A stretch of DNA of 31,423 bases from JACQFK01 sp036383955 (GTDB lineage: Bacteria > Planctomycetota > MHYJ01 > JACPRB01), in assembly GCA_036383955.1 (NCBI GenBank), contig DASVNH010000283.1:1-31423 (forward strand), given 5' to 3'. Shown one piece after another: positions 30,176-31,423 of this stretch (positions are counted from its first letter, which is position 1; every line of letters begins with the position of its first letter). The position numbers and the translations under genes are program-made. Below the pieces are notes generated by a model. It did not search any database. It was not told the DNA's origin and saw only the letters and a program-made list of their open reading frames with translations.

Positions 30176-30205
30176 GGCCGCGTCTCCTTATCCGGTCGGC
30201 TACGC

Positions 30206-30221
30206 AGCAAGCGGGGTGCCG
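30206..30221 (-). promoter_or_regulatory. sigma-54 promoter of USP-H
   Basis: The minus strand reads CGGCACCCCGCTTGCT, matching GGCAC-N5-TTGCT exactly. The start near 30196 gives a 20-nt leader including TAAGGAGA. Confidence 0.8.
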
Positions 30222-30230
30222 TCACGTAGT

Positions 30231-30255
30231 TACGAATCAGACCGTCTGATTCGTA
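30231..30255. repeat. CAGAC-N-GTCTG palindrome, copy 3
   Basis: TACGAATCAGAC, a central C, then a perfect 12-bp complement. It lies between the USP-H sigma-54 promoter and the activator palindrome at 30261, so it could also affect USP-H control. Confidence 0.75.
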
Positions 30256-30260
30256 CCGAG

Positions 30261-30276
30261 CGCGGAAAAGTCCGCG
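30261..30276. promoter_or_regulatory. USP-regulon palindrome, copy 4
   Basis: CGCGGAAAAGTCCGCG has perfect 6-bp arms around AAAG and lies about 40 bp upstream of the USP-H -24 box. Confidence 0.72.
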
Positions 30277-30294
30277 TCCGGCGGGGAATTGCCA

Positions 30295-30322
30295 GGTACG
30301 AAACAGACCGTCTGATTCGTAC
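30295..30322. repeat. CAGAC-N-GTCTG palindrome, copy 4 (inverted)
   Basis: GGTACGAAACAGAC, a central C, then its complement with one mismatch. The core is the reverse complement of copies 1 and 2. It sits directly after the stop of the small membrane protein gene and may terminate that transcript. Confidence 0.72.
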
Positions 30323-30323
30323 T

Positions 30324-30689
30324 TCAGGGGAATTGCAGGGGGGGGCGGCGGAAGCGGCGGCGCAGGGCGTCGACTTTGCCGCGGATCGACGGCCTCCGCA
30401 GCACCGAGAGCTCGAAGCGGCGCTTGCCGGGGATGTCGAGCAGCAGCAGGCCGGCGAAGATCGTGAGGAAGCCCTGGCCGGGCACGCCCGGCACGGAGAG
30501 CCCGATCCCCAGCACGACGAGCACGACGCCGAGCAGGTTCTTGAGGATCACGAGGACGAGATGCGCGCGGGAGCGTTTGTCGCGGGTGAAGTGGTCCGCG
30601 GGCAGGGACAGCAGCACGCCGAGGGTGAGGGCGGTCGACAGCACCAGCCCGGCGACGAAGAGGACGATGCCCCAGGCGAGAGGACTCAT
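30324..30689 (-). CDS. small membrane protein, PGPGW-like
   Basis: A protein of 121 residues whose ATG overlaps the stop of the nuclease-like gene. Three hydrophobic helices (about 5-30, 44-66, 70-88) are followed by a basic tail (RRRFRRPP). The segment SVPGVPGQGFLTIFAGLLLLD resembles the PGPGW motif of a family of putative small membrane proteins, here PGVPGQG. Function unknown. It is probably cotranscribed with the upstream EEP-family gene. Confidence 0.75.
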   Translation of the reverse strand: MSPLAWGIVLFVAGLVLSTALTLGVLLSLPADHFTRDKRSRAHLVLVILKNLLGVVLVVLGIGLSVPGVPGQGFLTIFAGLLLLDIPGKRRFELSVLRRPSIRGKVDALRRRFRRPPLQFP

Positions 30690-31420
30690 CCGATATCGAC
30701 GTCCGCCACGAGCGGGAGATGGTCCGAGGCCCAGCGGGACACGGCGTTGGAAGGGCGGCGGACGTGGAGGATCTTCGCGTCGCCGCGGACGTAGACGCCG
30801 TCGAGGGCGTACATCGGCGCGTAGGCGGGGAAGGTGCGCAGCGAGGGCGAGCATTGGAAGCCCGCGGGTTCGAGGAGGAGCTTGCCCAGGCTGCCCCAGA
30901 CGTCGTTGAAGTCGCCGGCCAGGATGAGCGGCGTGCGGGGATGGTGCCCGGCGAAGGGCTGGCTGGCGAGGAAGATCTTCAGCTGCTTCTCGCGGAGGAA
31001 CTGCGAGAGGCCGAGGTGGAGGTTGTAGACGTTCACCGTGCGGAACGCGGAGTCGTGGCCGTGGCGCCGCACGCGGAAGCGGGCGTGCAGGACGCTGCGC
31101 CGCTTGGTCCAGCGCACGGTGACGTCGATGTTGCTGGTGTGGGTCAGCGGAAAGCGGCTGAGGATCGCGTTCCCGTAGTGGCCGCCGCCGGACACGCGGA
31201 CGTTGGGGAAAAACGTCCGGTGGCGCAGGCCCAGGAGGTCGCCCAGGACGTCGACCTGCCGGTCCCCGTTGCTGCGCTGCGCCCCGTCGTCCACTTCCTG
31301 GAGCAGGACGAAATCGGGCTCGAAGGGCGCGATGACGCTCCAGACGCGCTCGGGCCGGTAACGCCGGTCGAGCCCGCCGATGCACTTGTGGACGTTGTAG
31401 GTCAGCAGCCTCAACTTCAT
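30686..31420 (-). CDS. endonuclease/exonuclease/phosphatase (EEP) superfamily protein
   Basis: A protein of 244 residues with the conserved EEP landmarks: RLLTYNVHKCIGG at the N-terminus, LLQEVD with the metal Glu (about 41), VYNLHLGL, LAGDFNDVWG with Asp and Asn (about 168-170) and a C-terminal SDHLPLVADV. The family includes metal-dependent nucleases and phosphodiesterases, some acting on membrane lipids. The TYNVHKCIG form is common in a subgroup often placed next to cardiolipin synthase genes, which suggests lipid-related work, but no such gene is in view. The start lies only 3 bp from the window edge. Confidence 0.88.
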   Translation of the reverse strand: MKLRLLTYNVHKCIGGLDRRYRPERVWSVIAPFEPDFVLLQEVDDGAQRSNGDRQVDVLGDLLGLRHRTFFPNVRVSGGGHYGNAILSRFPLTHTSNIDVTVRWTKRRSVLHARFRVRRHGHDSAFRTVNVYNLHLGLSQFLREKQLKIFLASQPFAGHHPRTPLILAGDFNDVWGSLGKLLLEPAGFQCSPSLRTFPAYAPMYALDGVYVRGDAKILHVRRPSNAVSRWASDHLPLVADVDIG

Positions 31421-31423
31421 GGG

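Noticed and set aside
30278..30294. Possible sigma-54 site around GGGGAATTGCC pointing rightwards
   Set aside because: The GG and GC elements are one base out of register, and no rightward gene follows.

Overview
This is a high-GC (roughly 70%) bacterial chromosome segment with dense, often translationally coupled genes (many ATGA/GTGA overlaps) and frequent GTG starts. No rRNA, tRNA, CRISPR array, prophage or insertion sequence is visible. Nothing in the window fixes the phylum. The mix of a DUF885 peptidase, an NtrC-type two-component system and many tandem universal stress proteins would suit a soil, sediment or groundwater lineage such as Planctomycetota or Acidobacteriota, but that is a guess.

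Left part (1-9250): a hydroxyproline/collagen-peptide catabolic locus. Two divergent transcription units leave a palindromic operator/promoter near 3731. Leftward: a GntR/FCD regulator with two winged helices, three tandem paralogous membrane proteins of unknown family, and a D-amino-acid (D-hydroxyproline) dehydrogenase cut by the window edge. Rightward: an Xaa-Pro aminopeptidase-like M24 protein, a DapA-family deaminase, 4-hydroxyproline 2-epimerase and a zincin, then a secreted DUF885 peptidase. Peptidase, epimerase, dehydrogenase and deaminase together take Hyp-containing peptides to 2-oxoglutarate semialdehyde; the final semialdehyde dehydrogenase is not in the window.

Middle (9300-13110): an Ala-rich helical protein and a PP2C phosphatase on the + strand. 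Facing them is a minus-strand operon: GGDEF diguanylate cyclase, hemerythrin, pseudo-receiver, two small unknown proteins and an Rrf2-like regulator.

Right part (13122-30689): a stress island with eight tandem-domain universal stress proteins, a cytosolic GAF-PAS histidine kinase, an NtrC-type sigma-54 activator, a single-domain receiver, a VIT/CCC1-family transporter, a sigma-70-family factor, two CBS proteins, a bacterial eRF1-like (baeRF) protein with a zinc ribbon, a triheme cytochrome c and a ferritin-like protein. Reading the intergenic DNA shows seven good sigma-54 (-24/-12) promoters, in front of five of the USP transcription units, the kinase itself and the GGDEF operon. A shared palindrome, CGCGGA-N4-TCCGCG, occurs four times, always 30-110 bp upstream of those promoters. 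The simplest reading is that the kinase/activator pair in the middle of the island drives a local sigma-54 USP regulon through this palindrome. The gene content (USP, CBS, eRF1-like, hemerythrin, redox cytochrome) resembles the mycobacterial DosR dormancy regulon (Rv2623 USP, Rv2626c CBS, Rv2629 eRF1-like) built on different regulatory hardware.

The intergenic DNA also carries two families of structured repeats: long inverted repeats whose arms are tandem hexamers or heptamers around C/G-rich cores (7419, 10657, 13140; possibly 2717), and four copies of a short palindrome with core CAGAC-N-GTCTG (21112, 21681, 30231, 30295). The window ends with a small membrane protein and an endonuclease/exonuclease/phosphatase-family enzyme.
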